DNA of 64,000 bases, from assembly GCF_000718635.1 (NCBI RefSeq), contig NZ_JOBF01000013.1, positions 124,001-188,000 of the forward strand, in the 5' to 3' direction. Shown here piece after piece: positions 1 through 7,679 of this stretch. The notes below the pieces were generated by a model that searched no databases, was not told where the DNA came from, and saw only the letters and a program-made list of their open reading frames with translations. Both the position numbers and the translations under genes were made by a program. Numbering within the stretch: position 1 is the stretch's first letter; each line of letters starts with the position of its first letter. The DNA is from Streptomyces varsoviensis. Its GTDB lineage: Bacteria; Actinomycetota; Actinomycetes; Streptomycetales; Streptomycetaceae.

Positions 1-251
1 TCGCGGTCCAGGGTGCGGTGGTTGGTCCAGTTGCGGACCTGGTTCTCGCCGCGCAGCGCCCAGATCTCCACCTCGTCGGTGCCGGCGTCGGCGCCCGGCG
101 TGTGCTCGACGTGTACGACGGAGGAGAGCAGTTGGGGCCAGCGGGCCACGTCGGCGACGGTGTCGTAGACGACGTCCGCGGGCGCCGCGACCACGGTGCT
201 CCGCACCACGGCGGCGTCCGGTGCGGCTTCGGGGGCCTGGGTGTTCGGCAC
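1..251 (-). CDS. SRPBCC-fold polyketide cyclase/aromatase-like protein, 3' part outside window
   Basis: The minus-strand frame opens with GTG at 251-249, preceded by GAGAGGA at a good distance, and runs off the left edge, so only the first 83 residues are visible. The segment VVAAPADVVYDTVADVARWP (about residues 20-39) is the typical first strand and helix of START/SRPBCC proteins. In antibiotic clusters these act as polyketide aromatases or cyclases, or as lipid-binding folding aids. It is divergent from the aldo/keto reductase across a 127-bp promoter region. Function beyond the fold is inferred, and with the C-terminus missing I cannot tell a mono- from a di-domain cyclase. Its presence suggests that aromatic polyketide or related genes continue to the left. 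Confidence 0.75.
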   Translation of the reverse strand, partial: MPNTQAPEAAPDAAVVRSTVVAAPADVVYDTVADVARWPQLLSSVVHVEHTPGADAGTDEVEIWALRGENQVRNWTNHRTLDR

Positions 252-340
252 GAGTGCGGTCCTCTCAGTTGCGGTGACGTTGCCGCAACGTTCGGCCCCG
301 GGCCTCGAACGGTTCTGGACCGGCGGTGGACCGGCCGCCC

Positions 341-358
341 TCGACCGGGCGTCGAGAG
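341..358 (+). promoter_or_regulatory. Candidate SARP box upstream of the aldo/keto reductase
   Basis: TCGACCG at 341-347 and TCGAGAG at 352-358 form a direct repeat with 11-bp periodicity, the arrangement SARP activators bind next to the -10 element. The second copy ends 21 bp before the ATG at 379, so transcription could start at or very near the start codon. The 13-mer CTCGACCGGGCGT covering the first copy also occurs at 17577-17589 ahead of the peptide/YcaO genes. Binding is inferred. Confidence 0.45.
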
Positions 359-378
359 GGCGGCCCAAGGGTCTGCGC

Positions 379-1383
379 ATGGACATACGAACTCTGGGCC
401 GCGCCCAGGTCGGCGCCCTCGGTCTCGGCACGCTCGCCCTCACCGGCGGGTACGGGTCCGTGGGCGCCGCCGACGCGATCGCCACCGTGCGTGCCGCGCT
501 CGACTGCGGCGTCAGTCTGCTCGACACCGCCGACTTCTACGCCGGCGGCGCGGTGGAGGAACTGCTCGGCCGGGCCGTCGCGGGCCGCCGCGACGAGGCG
601 TTCCTCGCCACCCGCGGCGGCGCCCTGTTCTCGGGACCGGCGCGGCCCACGTCCTTCGACGGCTCCCCCGGCTATCTGCGCCGGGCGTGCGAGGCGTCCC
701 TGCGGCGCCTGGGCACGGACCGGATCGACCTGTACTGCCTGGCCCGGGTCGACCCGGCGGTGCCGGTCGAGGAGAGCGTCGGCGGCCTCGCCGAGCTGGT
801 CGCCGAGGGCAAGATCCGGCACATCGGGCTCAGCGAGGCGAGCGCCGCGCAGTTGCGGAGGGCGGCCGCCGTGCACCCGGTCACCGCCCTCGCCACCGAG
901 TACTCGCTGTGGTCGCGGGACGTGGCGGACGAGATCCTGCCGACCGCCCGCGCACTGGGCTGCGCCCTGGTGGCGTGCAGCCCGCTGGGCCGCGGCTTCC
1001 TCACCGGCGCCCTGACCGGCGCCGACCTGCCGGCCGGCGACTACCGGCGCAACCACCCCCGGTTCAGCCCCGCCAACCTGCCCCGCAACCAGCGGCTCCT
1101 CGCCCGCGCCGAACGGATCGGCCGCGCGCACGGGGTGCCGCTGCGGCACCTGGCGCTCGCCTGGGTGCTGTCGCGGGGCGAGGACATCGTGCCCATCCCC
1201 GGCACCCGGAGCGTGGCCCACCTCGATGACAACCTGGCCGCCGCCGCGCACCGGCTGCCCGACCGGGCGGCACAGGAGCTCGCCGAGCTGTTCGCCCCGC
1301 GGGCCGTGGCGGGCTCGCGCATCCCCGCCCCGCGTGCGGCGACCGTCCGCACCTCGCCGTCCACCGTCAAGGAGGAATCGTGA
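379..1383 (+). CDS. Aldo/keto reductase-family protein with altered catalytic residues
   Basis: 334 residues with the TIM-barrel signatures of the aldo/keto reductase family (YajO/AKR13-like): LLDTADFY (about 47-54), GLSEASAAQLRRA, EYSLWSRD and SPLGRGFLTG. AKRs normally use an Asp-Tyr-Lys-His tetrad. Asp49 and Tyr54 are present, but the Lys site reads ATRGG (Arg79) and the His site reads LARVDP (Ala122). The protein may therefore be a poor reductase or do something else. The NADPH-site region towards the C-terminus (VPIPGTRS) looks intact. The ATG at 379 follows AAGGG. Its stop overlaps the MbtH-like start (GTGA), so the two are translationally coupled. Possible jobs are ketone reduction on a sugar or on the aglycone, which the sequence does not decide. 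Confidence 0.88.
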   Translation: MDIRTLGRAQVGALGLGTLALTGGYGSVGAADAIATVRAALDCGVSLLDTADFYAGGAVEELLGRAVAGRRDEAFLATRGGALFSGPARPTSFDGSPGYLRRACEASLRRLGTDRIDLYCLARVDPAVPVEESVGGLAELVAEGKIRHIGLSEASAAQLRRAAAVHPVTALATEYSLWSRDVADEILPTARALGCALVACSPLGRGFLTGALTGADLPAGDYRRNHPRFSPANLPRNQRLLARAERIGRAHGVPLRHLALAWVLSRGEDIVPIPGTRSVAHLDDNLAAAAHRLPDRAAQELAELFAPRAVAGSRIPAPRAATVRTSPSTVKEES

Positions 1384-1580
1384 TCGTGGCCTTCAACGTG
1401 ACCGGGCTCTACCTCGTACTCGTCGGCCCGTCCGGCGCCCCCGAGATCTGGCCGGCGTTCATCGACGTGCCGCCGGACTGGACGGTGTCGCTGGGGGCGT
1501 CGTCGCGGGCGGCGTGCGTGGAGCACATCGACGCCTGGTACGGGGGCGTGCCCGAGGAGCCGGCGGCAGTGGCCGCGTGA
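1380..1580 (+). CDS. MbtH-like protein, divergent
   Basis: 66 residues. LYLVLVGPSG, WPAFIDVPPDWTV and RAACVEHIDAWY match the MbtH fold, small chaperones that bind and activate NRPS adenylation domains. The usual C-terminal WTDxRP signature is replaced by WYGGVPEE, so it is atypical. The GTG start lies behind AAGGAGGAAT and overlaps the reductase stop by 4 bp. No adenylation domain is present in the window, so its partner should lie to the left or elsewhere in the genome. A strong hairpin terminator follows 20 bp after the stop. Confidence 0.78.
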   Translation: MIVAFNVTGLYLVLVGPSGAPEIWPAFIDVPPDWTVSLGASSRAACVEHIDAWYGGVPEEPAAVAA

Positions 1581-1599
1581 ATCGCCCCGTACGGTACGC

Positions 1600-1639
1600 G
1601 AAGGAGGCCGCCACCCCGAAAAGGGTGGCGGCCTCCTTC
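1600..1639. terminator. Bidirectional hairpin terminator
   Basis: A perfect 17-bp inverted repeat (1600-1616 with 1623-1639) with a 6-nt CGAAAA loop sits between two convergent genes. There is no T tract, as is common for Streptomyces. Confidence 0.8.
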
Positions 1640-1648
1640 GTACCGCGC

Positions 1649-2281
1649 TCAGCTTCTGCGGCGGCGGCGCCCGAGCAGCAGCGCGCCGATCGCGGCGCCC
1701 GCCAGCGCGGCGGGCCCGTGGATGTCCCTGGTCGCCGAGGTCGCGGCGTAGACCGCGGCGCAGGCGCCGACGCCCACGACGGCGGCGAGCGTGCGGCGGA
1801 CGCCCCGCGGCAGCCGTACTGGCAGCACCTTGCTGCCCTCCTCGGACAGCAGGTACACGGCGAGGGCGCCGATCATGCCGCAGTCGGCGACGGAGTTGCC
1901 CGCGCCGTGCGGCTGGAGCGCGTAGCCGATCGCCTCGCCGGCCAGGCCCGAGCCGAGGTATACGGCGAGCATGCCGGCGCCGCCGTAGAACCGCTCGACG
2001 TTGACGCCGAGGATCACGATGCCGGTCACCGTCGCCACCGCCTGCCACGGCGGGTCCTGCACGAGGAGCGGGGTGAAGGACCGCCACCACTCACCGTTGG
2101 TCACCAGGTCGGGGTCGCGCCGTAACTGGTCGAGGAGGTGCGGGTGGAGGAACTGCCAGACCGTGAACGCGCCGGTGACGAGCAGCACGGTCAGGGTGGC
2201 CCGCGGGATGCGTCCGCTCTTCTCGGCGCGGGCAACGGCGGCCGAACGGCGTTGGGGCGTGGTCGAGTCGCGCATGCGCAT
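1649..2281 (-). CDS. Rhomboid-family membrane protein, probably catalytically impaired
   Basis: 210 residues with about six hydrophobic segments and rhomboid hallmarks: NGEWWRSFTPLLVQ (loop after TM1), GVNVERFYGGAGMLAVYLGS (TM2-3 region) and GNSVADCGMIGAL aligned to the GxSG serine helix. Ser130 is at the nucleophile position, but the following Gly is Val131. The last-helix motif normally AHLxG reads AALAG (Ala192), so the catalytic His is missing unless His188 substitutes. An iRhom-like non-protease role is therefore likely. The ATG at 2281 overlaps the methyltransferase stop (TGATG), so the pair is translationally coupled. The tail is a run of Arg residues. A place in a biosynthetic cluster is unusual for this family; it could bind, export or stabilise a membrane partner. 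Confidence 0.8.
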   Translation of the reverse strand: MRMRDSTTPQRRSAAVARAEKSGRIPRATLTVLLVTGAFTVWQFLHPHLLDQLRRDPDLVTNGEWWRSFTPLLVQDPPWQAVATVTGIVILGVNVERFYGGAGMLAVYLGSGLAGEAIGYALQPHGAGNSVADCGMIGALAVYLLSEEGSKVLPVRLPRGVRRTLAAVVGVGACAAVYAATSATRDIHGPAALAGAAIGALLLGRRRRRS

Positions 2282-3336
2282 CACGATGACACAGCGCTGG
2301 GACGGCGGCCGATCAGTGCGCTGAGGGGCAGCCCGGGGCGGCTGTGGTGGTCGGCCTCGGTGAGCCCGGCACCGGCCAGCATGGCGCGGTAGTCGGCGGT
2401 GGAGTGCATCTCGCCGCCGTCGGTCCACGACAGCATCAACAGCCCCAGGAGGTGGGCGTGTTCCTGTTCCACGGCCGGTGCGTCGCCCGCGGTGAAACCG
2501 ACCACCGCGAGCCGTCCGCCGGGCGCGAGGAGCCCGGCGAGCCGCTCGACGAGCCGCGCGGCGCGCTCCGCGCCGAGGTGGAAGAGGAGGTTGGCGACGA
2601 CGACCACGTCGTAGGGGCCGCCGAGGTCCACCCGCTCCACGTCGCCGGGCAGGTACGCCACCCGCTCCCGTACGCCCTGCCGCTTGGCGTGCCCCTCCGC
2701 GACCTCCAGCACCTCGGGCCAGTCCTGGGAGACGATCCGGGCGTCCGGGTGCCGGGCGGCGATCTCGTACCCGAACAGGCCGTGCCCGCAGGCGGCGTCG
2801 AGCACCCGCGGCGCCTCCGTCTCCGCCAGGTACGGGTCCAGCGCGTCGGCGAGGAGCTCGGCGCCGCGGCGGGTGCCGAAGGTGGTGTGGGTGGCGAAGT
2901 CCACCCAGTAGTCGAAGCCGGGGCCGAGCGCGTCCCGGCCGGGCAGCGGCCCGCCCTCGCGCACGGTGCGGGCCAGCACGCCGAGCGCCGTCCACTCACC
3001 CGTGCTGCACGCTACGTCGACGATGCCGCCGCAGTACCGCGGGCTGGTGGTGACGAGCAGTTCGGCGCCGCCGGGCGGCAGCCCGTAGCGGACGCCGTCG
3101 TGCTCGGCCAGCAGCCCGGCCCCGGCGAGCGCGCCGGTCAGGGCGCGGGCGCCGCGCGGGGCGAGGCCCAGCCGGCCGGCGAGTTCGGCGGCGGTGAGCG
3201 GGGCGTCGGCGACGGCGTCGAAGACGCCGAGGGCGACCCCGGTGCGCAGCACGGCGGTCGCCTTGAAGCCGGCCATCATGTGAAAGAGCCGTTGTGGGGT
3301 CAGCGGGTTGAGCTCTGCCGTGGCGGAATCGGCCAT
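2281..3336 (-). CDS. SAM-dependent O-methyltransferase (acetylserotonin O-methyltransferase type)
   Basis: 351 residues. The N-terminal winged-helix dimerisation domain (about 1-100) is followed by a class I Rossmann domain with SAM motif VLDAACGHG at 178-186, QDWPEVLEVA as the acidic-loop region and LPGDV further on. This is the layout of tailoring O-methyltransferases of aromatic polyketides and macrolides. The ATG follows GAGGAGG. It is divergent from the glycosyltransferase at 3481 and shares a SARP-box-bearing promoter region. The likely job is O-methylation of the aglycone or sugar. The acceptor cannot be told from sequence. Confidence 0.9.
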   Translation of the reverse strand: MADSATAELNPLTPQRLFHMMAGFKATAVLRTGVALGVFDAVADAPLTAAELAGRLGLAPRGARALTGALAGAGLLAEHDGVRYGLPPGGAELLVTTSPRYCGGIVDVACSTGEWTALGVLARTVREGGPLPGRDALGPGFDYWVDFATHTTFGTRRGAELLADALDPYLAETEAPRVLDAACGHGLFGYEIAARHPDARIVSQDWPEVLEVAEGHAKRQGVRERVAYLPGDVERVDLGGPYDVVVVANLLFHLGAERAARLVERLAGLLAPGGRLAVVGFTAGDAPAVEQEHAHLLGLLMLSWTDGGEMHSTADYRAMLAGAGLTEADHHSRPGLPLSALIGRRPSAVSS

Positions 3337-3400
3337 CCCGGCCTCCTCGGATCGATCCGTTCGTCATGTGCCAAGTGCGCTGGATCGTTCCCGGCCGTAC

Positions 3401-3418
3401 TCAAGGACCGCTCAAGCC
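3401..3418 (+). promoter_or_regulatory. Candidate SARP box between methyltransferase and glycosyltransferase
   Basis: TCAAGGA (3401-3407) and TCAAGCC (3412-3418) are direct repeats with 11-bp periodicity in the 144-bp divergent promoter region, reading towards the glycosyltransferase. The same spacing and a related core occur in other promoters of the cluster. Confidence 0.45.
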
Positions 3419-3480
3419 GCGGGCGCGACGCTGCCACCCGATGGAGAAGGCGATACGCAGGCGCTGCTCGGGAGGCTGCC

Positions 3481-4680
3481 TTGAAAGTACTGTTCACGGT
3501 CTCGGCGTGGCCGGGCCACTACTACCCCCTGGTGCCGCTGGGCTGGGGGTTGCAGGCCGCCGGGCACGAGGTGCGGTTCGCCTGCGCCCCCTCGCAGCAA
3601 GGCACCCTGGCGCGGGCCGGCCTGACGCCCGCGCCGGTGCTCGCCGAGATCGACATGGCGTTCCTGGCCCGGACGCAGAACGTCCGCAAGGCCGCCGAGG
3701 GCGCCTGGCCGTACCCGTCTTTGCCGCCGCACCCGGTGACCGGGCGACCCATGGCGGACCTGGCGGAGTTCTCCTTCGAGCGGGAGATCGTGCCGCGGTA
3801 CGTCAAGCCGCTCAAGGAGAGCTACGCCGCCGCCGTCGAGTACGCCGGCCGCTGGCGCCCCGACCTCGTGGTGCACGAACTGCTCAGCATGGAGGGGCTG
3901 CTGGCGGCCCGCGTCCACGACGTGCCCTCGGTGCTGCACCTGTGGGGCCCCGTCGGCACCACGGAGGACCCGGCCCTCGGCCTGGTCCCGCGGGACTTCA
4001 CCGGAGCCTTCGGCTCCTACGGCGTCGGTGAGCTGGGCCCCGACCTGATCGAGCGGGCGATCGACCCGTGCCCGGCGCCGCTGCGGGGCAGCCTGCCGGC
4101 GGGCACGCAACGGCTGCCGATGCGGTATGTCCCGTACAACGGCCCCGGCGCCATGCCCGAGTGGCTGCTCGACGCCCCGGACCGCCCCCGTGTCTGCGTG
4201 GTGTGGGGGAACTCGCCGCGTCGCATGGTGGGCGCCGACGCGTTCGCGCTGCCGCGCATCCTGCGGGCGCTGGACGGGCTCGGAGTGGAGGTGGTGCTCG
4301 CGGCGGGGCCGAAGGACGCGGCGGAGCTGGACGACCTGCCCCCGTGGGTGCGGCTGCTGGAGGACTTCCCGCTGCAGCAGTTGCTGCCGGCCTGCCGCGC
4401 GGTGATCCACCACGGTGGGGCGGGAGCGGTGATGACCGCGGTGGCGCACGGGGTGCCGCAGCTCGTGGTGCCGCACGCGATGGACCAGTTCGCCAACGCG
4501 AGCCGGGTCGCGGCGAGCGGCTGCGGCCTCGTGGTGCCGGGCCCCGAGATGTCGGCGGAGGCGGTACGGGAGGCCGTGGTCCGGCTCCTGGACGAGCCGT
4601 GCCTCTCGGCCGCCGCCGGGGAGCTGCGCGCCGAGGTCGCGGCGATGCCCAGCCCCCTGACGGTCGCGAACGAGCTGTGA
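3481..4680 (+). CDS. GT1-family glycosyltransferase (macrolide/aromatic antibiotic type)
   Basis: 399 residues from a TTG start preceded by GGGAGGC. This is a GT-B fold glycosyltransferase: the N-terminal acceptor domain begins KVLFTVSAWPGHYYPLVPLG, RYVPYNGPGAMPEWLL marks the DUF1205-like linker, and HHGGAGAVMTAVAHGVPQ with MDQFANASRVAASG is the NDP-sugar-binding signature. The nearest described relatives are EryCIII/DesVII-like enzymes, some of which need a P450-like helper; none is seen here. It should transfer the dTDP-deoxysugar made by the 10-16.6 kb operon. A second paralogue at 13387-14526 suggests either two sugars or chain extension. Confidence 0.92.
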   Translation: MKVLFTVSAWPGHYYPLVPLGWGLQAAGHEVRFACAPSQQGTLARAGLTPAPVLAEIDMAFLARTQNVRKAAEGAWPYPSLPPHPVTGRPMADLAEFSFEREIVPRYVKPLKESYAAAVEYAGRWRPDLVVHELLSMEGLLAARVHDVPSVLHLWGPVGTTEDPALGLVPRDFTGAFGSYGVGELGPDLIERAIDPCPAPLRGSLPAGTQRLPMRYVPYNGPGAMPEWLLDAPDRPRVCVVWGNSPRRMVGADAFALPRILRALDGLGVEVVLAAGPKDAAELDDLPPWVRLLEDFPLQQLLPACRAVIHHGGAGAVMTAVAHGVPQLVVPHAMDQFANASRVAASGCGLVVPGPEMSAEAVREAVVRLLDEPCLSAAAGELRAEVAAMPSPLTVANEL

Positions 4681-4681
4681 A

Positions 4682-4756
4682 GGGGGCGGGGAGCCGCGCG
4701 GCCGGCCGCCGGGGAGCGCGGTGCCGCCTGGGCCGATGGCGCGGTTCCCCGCCCCC
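4682..4756. terminator. Bidirectional terminator hairpin
   Basis: The arm 4682-4699 pairs with 4739-4756 (11 bp, one G-T wobble, then 6 bp) around a 39-nt loop rich in GGCCGG, between the convergent glycosyltransferase and ABC permease genes. Confidence 0.6.
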
Positions 4757-4767
4757 GGGACGGCGCT

Positions 4768-5496
4768 CTACACCCGTACCTCGTCGCGGCGGTAGAGCCA
4801 CGCGGCGCCCGCCACGGAGACGAGCAAGTACACCGCCAGCACGGCCACATCCGTGGTGGCGGGCCAGTCCCCGTTCTGGGCGACGTGGCCCAACTGGGCC
4901 AGGTGGTACGTGGGCGTGGCCTCGGCCACGAGGCGGAGCCAGTGCGGGAAGCCGTTCACCGGCCAGAACAGGCCGCCCAGCATGGAGAAGCCCATGTTCA
5001 CGACCATGAGCCCCACCGTGATCGACGTGCTCGTGAAGAGGTAGCCGAGCAGCACGCTGAGCACGCACAAGACCCAGCTCCCCGCCCATACCAGGCCCGC
5101 GGACATCACCCACTCCCGGATCGGCATGTGCACGTCGTTGACCAGCGACCCGAGGACGAAGATGGCGACGATCGAGACCAGGGTGACCACGGCGGCGGCC
5201 ATCAGCTTCACCACGACGTACCGCACGCCCGACATGGCGGTGAGCCGTAGCTGACGGGTCCAGCCGATCTCGCGCTCCATGGCCACGCGCGGGCCGCCGA
5301 TGGACAGCGCGGCGCCGATCGCGCCGAAGACGGCCATGGAGACCAGGAGATACCGGGCGACCGGCGTGCCGTCGATCGGCTCGTCGAACTGCGCGGCGGT
5401 CGCCAGGTAGATCACCATCGGCATGCCGATGGTGAAGAGGATGAGCCGCCAGTCGTTGAAGGCCCGCTTGAGTTCCAGTTCCAGCATGACGTTCAT
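4768..5496 (-). CDS. ABC-2 type transporter permease
   Basis: 242 residues with six predicted membrane segments, starting near LILFTIGMPMVIYLAT and ending AVYLLVSVAGAAWLYRR, plus the cytoplasmic EREIGWTRQLRLTAMS stretch typical of ABC-2 permeases. It follows its ATPase (5508-6434) by 11 bp in one operon with the KAS III-like gene upstream. Such pairs commonly export or confer self-resistance to the cluster product. The permease probably works as a dimer with the ATPase. The substrate is unknown. Confidence 0.9.
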   Translation of the reverse strand: MNVMLELELKRAFNDWRLILFTIGMPMVIYLATAAQFDEPIDGTPVARYLLVSMAVFGAIGAALSIGGPRVAMEREIGWTRQLRLTAMSGVRYVVVKLMAAAVVTLVSIVAIFVLGSLVNDVHMPIREWVMSAGLVWAGSWVLCVLSVLLGYLFTSTSITVGLMVVNMGFSMLGGLFWPVNGFPHWLRLVAEATPTYHLAQLGHVAQNGDWPATTDVAVLAVYLLVSVAGAAWLYRRDEVRV

Positions 5497-5507
5497 CGGT
5501 CGGTCTC

Positions 5508-6434
5508 CTACTCGTGCGCGTGCGCGGCGGCCAGGGGCGCGGTAGCCTCTTCGGTGATGCTGAGGTAGGCCTGTTCCAGGCCGAGCCCGGTGATCTCCAG
5601 GTGGCGTGGGCGCAGCCCGCCCAGGAACAGGGCCTCCGCCGTGGCGTCCGAGTCGGTGCTGCGCAGCCGCACCACGCGGCCGCGCTCGACGACGACGTCC
5701 ACCGTGCCCGGCAGGGCGCCGAGCACCCGCGGGTCGGGGTCGTCGAGTTCGAAGACCAGTTGGCGGGAGCCGGCCCGGGACTTCATGCCCTCGGGCGTGG
5801 TGTCGGCGAGCAGCCGGCCCTGGTGCATGACCAGGACGCGGTCGGCGGCGCCGTCCGCCTCCTCCATGTAGTGGGTGGCGAACAGGACGGTGCGGCCCTG
5901 GTCCGTCAGGCCGCGCATGTTCTCCCAGAACCGGGCGCGGGCCTTGACGTCCATGCCCGCGGTGGGCTCGTCGAGGACGATGAGCTCCGGGTCCTCGATG
6001 ATCGCCAGAGCGAAGCGCACCCGCTGCACCTGCCCGCCGGACAGCTTGTCGACGGGCCTGGCCGCGATCTCCTCGATGTCGGCGCGCCGCATGATCTCGT
6101 CCACCGGGAGCGGGTGCCGGGCCACGCGGTGGGCGAGGCGCACCAGGTCGCGGACGCCGACGCCGGGCATGAGGCCGCCGCGCTGGAGCATGGCCCCGGC
6201 CCGCCCGGCGCGGATGGCGGCGGACGGGCTCTCGCCGAAGAGGCGCACGTCGCCGTCGTCGGGGCGGAGCAGGCCGAGCAGCATGTCGAGGGCGGTCGAC
6301 TTCCCGGCGCCGTTCGGCCCGAGCAGGGCGACGGTCTCGCCGGGCCGGACCTCGAAGTCCAGACCGTTCACCGCGCGGACGTCGCCGTAACTCTTGCGCA
6401 CCCGCCGGAAGGCGATGGCCGCTGTTCGGGTCAT
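5508..6434 (-). CDS. ABC transporter ATP-binding protein, cluster exporter
   Basis: 308 residues. Walker A is GPNGAGKS, the signature LSGGQVQR, Walker B LIVLDEPTAGMD and the switch His lies in FATHYMEEAD. A C-terminal extension of about 90 residues is of the DrrA/CcmA type. The ATG at 6434 overlaps the KAS III-like stop (ATGA). With the following permease it forms an exporter or resistance pump. The ATPase sits in the cytoplasm and drives efflux. The coupling to a biosynthetic gene supports a link to the cluster product. Confidence 0.92.
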   Translation of the reverse strand: MTRTAAIAFRRVRKSYGDVRAVNGLDFEVRPGETVALLGPNGAGKSTALDMLLGLLRPDDGDVRLFGESPSAAIRAGRAGAMLQRGGLMPGVGVRDLVRLAHRVARHPLPVDEIMRRADIEEIAARPVDKLSGGQVQRVRFALAIIEDPELIVLDEPTAGMDVKARARFWENMRGLTDQGRTVLFATHYMEEADGAADRVLVMHQGRLLADTTPEGMKSRAGSRQLVFELDDPDPRVLGALPGTVDVVVERGRVVRLRSTDSDATAEALFLGGLRPRHLEITGLGLEQAYLSITEEATAPLAAAHAHE

Positions 6435-7489
6435 GGGGTGGGGTTCCTTTCCTTGGATCGGGGGTGGGGGCCGGGGGGCCGCAGGATCTCGACGACGGCG
6501 CTCGACCAACTGAATCCGGCGCCGACCCCCATCAGGAGCACCCGGTCGCCCGGTGCCAGGCGCCCTGCCGCGACGAGCCGGTGCAGGCCCGCCAGTTGGT
6601 CGCCCGCCCCGAGGTGGCCGACGGTGCGGGCCCAGTCCCAGGTGGTGCGCCGCTCGTCGATGCCGAGCTGGGCGAGGTAGTTGGCGGTGAGCCTGCGGTG
6701 GCCGAAGTGCGGCAGCACGAAGTGGTCGATCTCGCCGAGTTCGGTGTCGGCGTCGGCGAGCGCCTGTTTGAGGGCGCGCTCCTGCCCCGCCCTGCTCCGG
6801 GCCACGGTGAACGCCATGCCGGCGCTCCGCAGGTAGGCGCGCTGCGCCTGCTTGAGGTCGACGGTGCGGCGCGCGGCCAGCGGGGCGTCGGCGAACGGGT
6901 CGTCGCCGCGGTGCATGCGCTCCAGTTCGGGGTCGCTGACCAGGCTCACCGGGTGCAGCCGCGCGAAGCCGTCCCGGTTGTCGAGGACGCAGGCGGCCGC
7001 GCCGTCGGCGAAGACGGTGCCCGGGTCGCTGTGCCAGCGGTCGAAGGACGGCGCCGGGAACCGGTCGCCCGCCGCGACCACGGCCGAGGCCCGCCCGGCG
7101 GCCGCCCGCAGCCGGTCGCGGGCCAGGGCGAGGGCCGCCATGCCGCCGTTGGACAGTTGGCGGATCTCCACGGCCGGGCAGTCGTTGCCCAGGGCGGCGC
7201 GCTGGATGTACGACGCGGGCGCCCACATGTCGTGGCCCTGGTACCAGACGGTGGCGTACAGCAGGAGGTCGATCTCGTGCGGCGGCGCGCCGGCGGCGCG
7301 CACCGCCTCGGCGACGGCGCGCGCCGCCATCTCGGGGGCGGGCACGTCGTCGGAGACGGTCACGGACTCCATCCGCGCGGGGGCCGCCACCGCCGGCCGG
7401 CACAGTCCGCGGCGTATCGCGTCGTGCGTGGCGAGCCGGGGCGGCAGCCAGCTTCCGGTGCCGCTGAGGTAAATGCCGTCGGATCCCAT
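6431..7489 (-). CDS. KAS III-like acyltransferase with Ser in place of the active-site Cys
   Basis: 352 residues of the thiolase-fold ketosynthase III family. The nucleophile motif reads VEIRQLSNGG, putting Ser113 where KAS III has Cys; His261 (LPHFGHRR) is kept; the Asn motif GNTSAAS reads GHLGAGD. Ser-for-Cys is known in DpsC of the daunorubicin pathway, and related enzymes such as CerJ and ChlB3 move acyl groups from carrier proteins to alcohols or sugars rather than condense. An acyltransferase gene lies divergently next to it, matching DpsC/DpsD-like pairs. No clear ribosome binding site precedes the ATG. A SARP-like repeat 21-38 bp upstream suggests a leaderless or short-leader mRNA. 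Acyl transfer to the sugar or starter-unit selection are both possible. Confidence 0.85.
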   Translation of the reverse strand: MGSDGIYLSGTGSWLPPRLATHDAIRRGLCRPAVAAPARMESVTVSDDVPAPEMAARAVAEAVRAAGAPPHEIDLLLYATVWYQGHDMWAPASYIQRAALGNDCPAVEIRQLSNGGMAALALARDRLRAAAGRASAVVAAGDRFPAPSFDRWHSDPGTVFADGAAACVLDNRDGFARLHPVSLVSDPELERMHRGDDPFADAPLAARRTVDLKQAQRAYLRSAGMAFTVARSRAGQERALKQALADADTELGEIDHFVLPHFGHRRLTANYLAQLGIDERRTTWDWARTVGHLGAGDQLAGLHRLVAAGRLAPGDRVLLMGVGAGFSWSSAVVEILRPPGPHPRSKERNPTP

Positions 7490-7509
7490 GGGCGCAGGCT
7501 CGCGGTAGC

Positions 7510-7527
7510 CGCTTGAGCCCGGCTCGA
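7510..7527 (-). promoter_or_regulatory. Candidate SARP box for the KAS III-like gene
   Basis: On the minus strand TCGAGCC (7527-7521) and TCAAGCG (7516-7510) are direct repeats with 11-bp periodicity, ending 21 bp before the ATG at 7489. Confidence 0.45.
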
Positions 7528-7604
7528 TCAGGCGCCGCCGGGCCCTGGGGCGCTTCTGATGGTTCTCCGTGGGTGAAGGAGCGGCGTCCGGGGCCCTGGC
7601 GCGG

Positions 7605-7622
7605 TCGACCGGGGTTCGAGGC
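7605..7622 (+). promoter_or_regulatory. Candidate SARP box for the acyltransferase gene
   Basis: TCGACCG (7605-7611) and TCGAGGC (7616-7622) are direct repeats with 11-bp periodicity. CACGGT at 7631-7636 starts 8 bp after the second copy and could be the -10 element, as in known SARP promoters. Confidence 0.5.
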
Positions 7623-7679
7623 GGCTGGGGCACGGTGCCGGGCGACCGGAACCATCCCCGTGAGCCGAGAGGGACCGTC

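Noticed and set aside
2344..3480. In-frame 5' extension of the glycosyltransferase at 3481 over the methyltransferase gene
   Set aside because: It overlaps a conserved gene on the other strand. The TTG at 3481 has a good ribosome binding site and starts exactly at the GT-B N-terminus.
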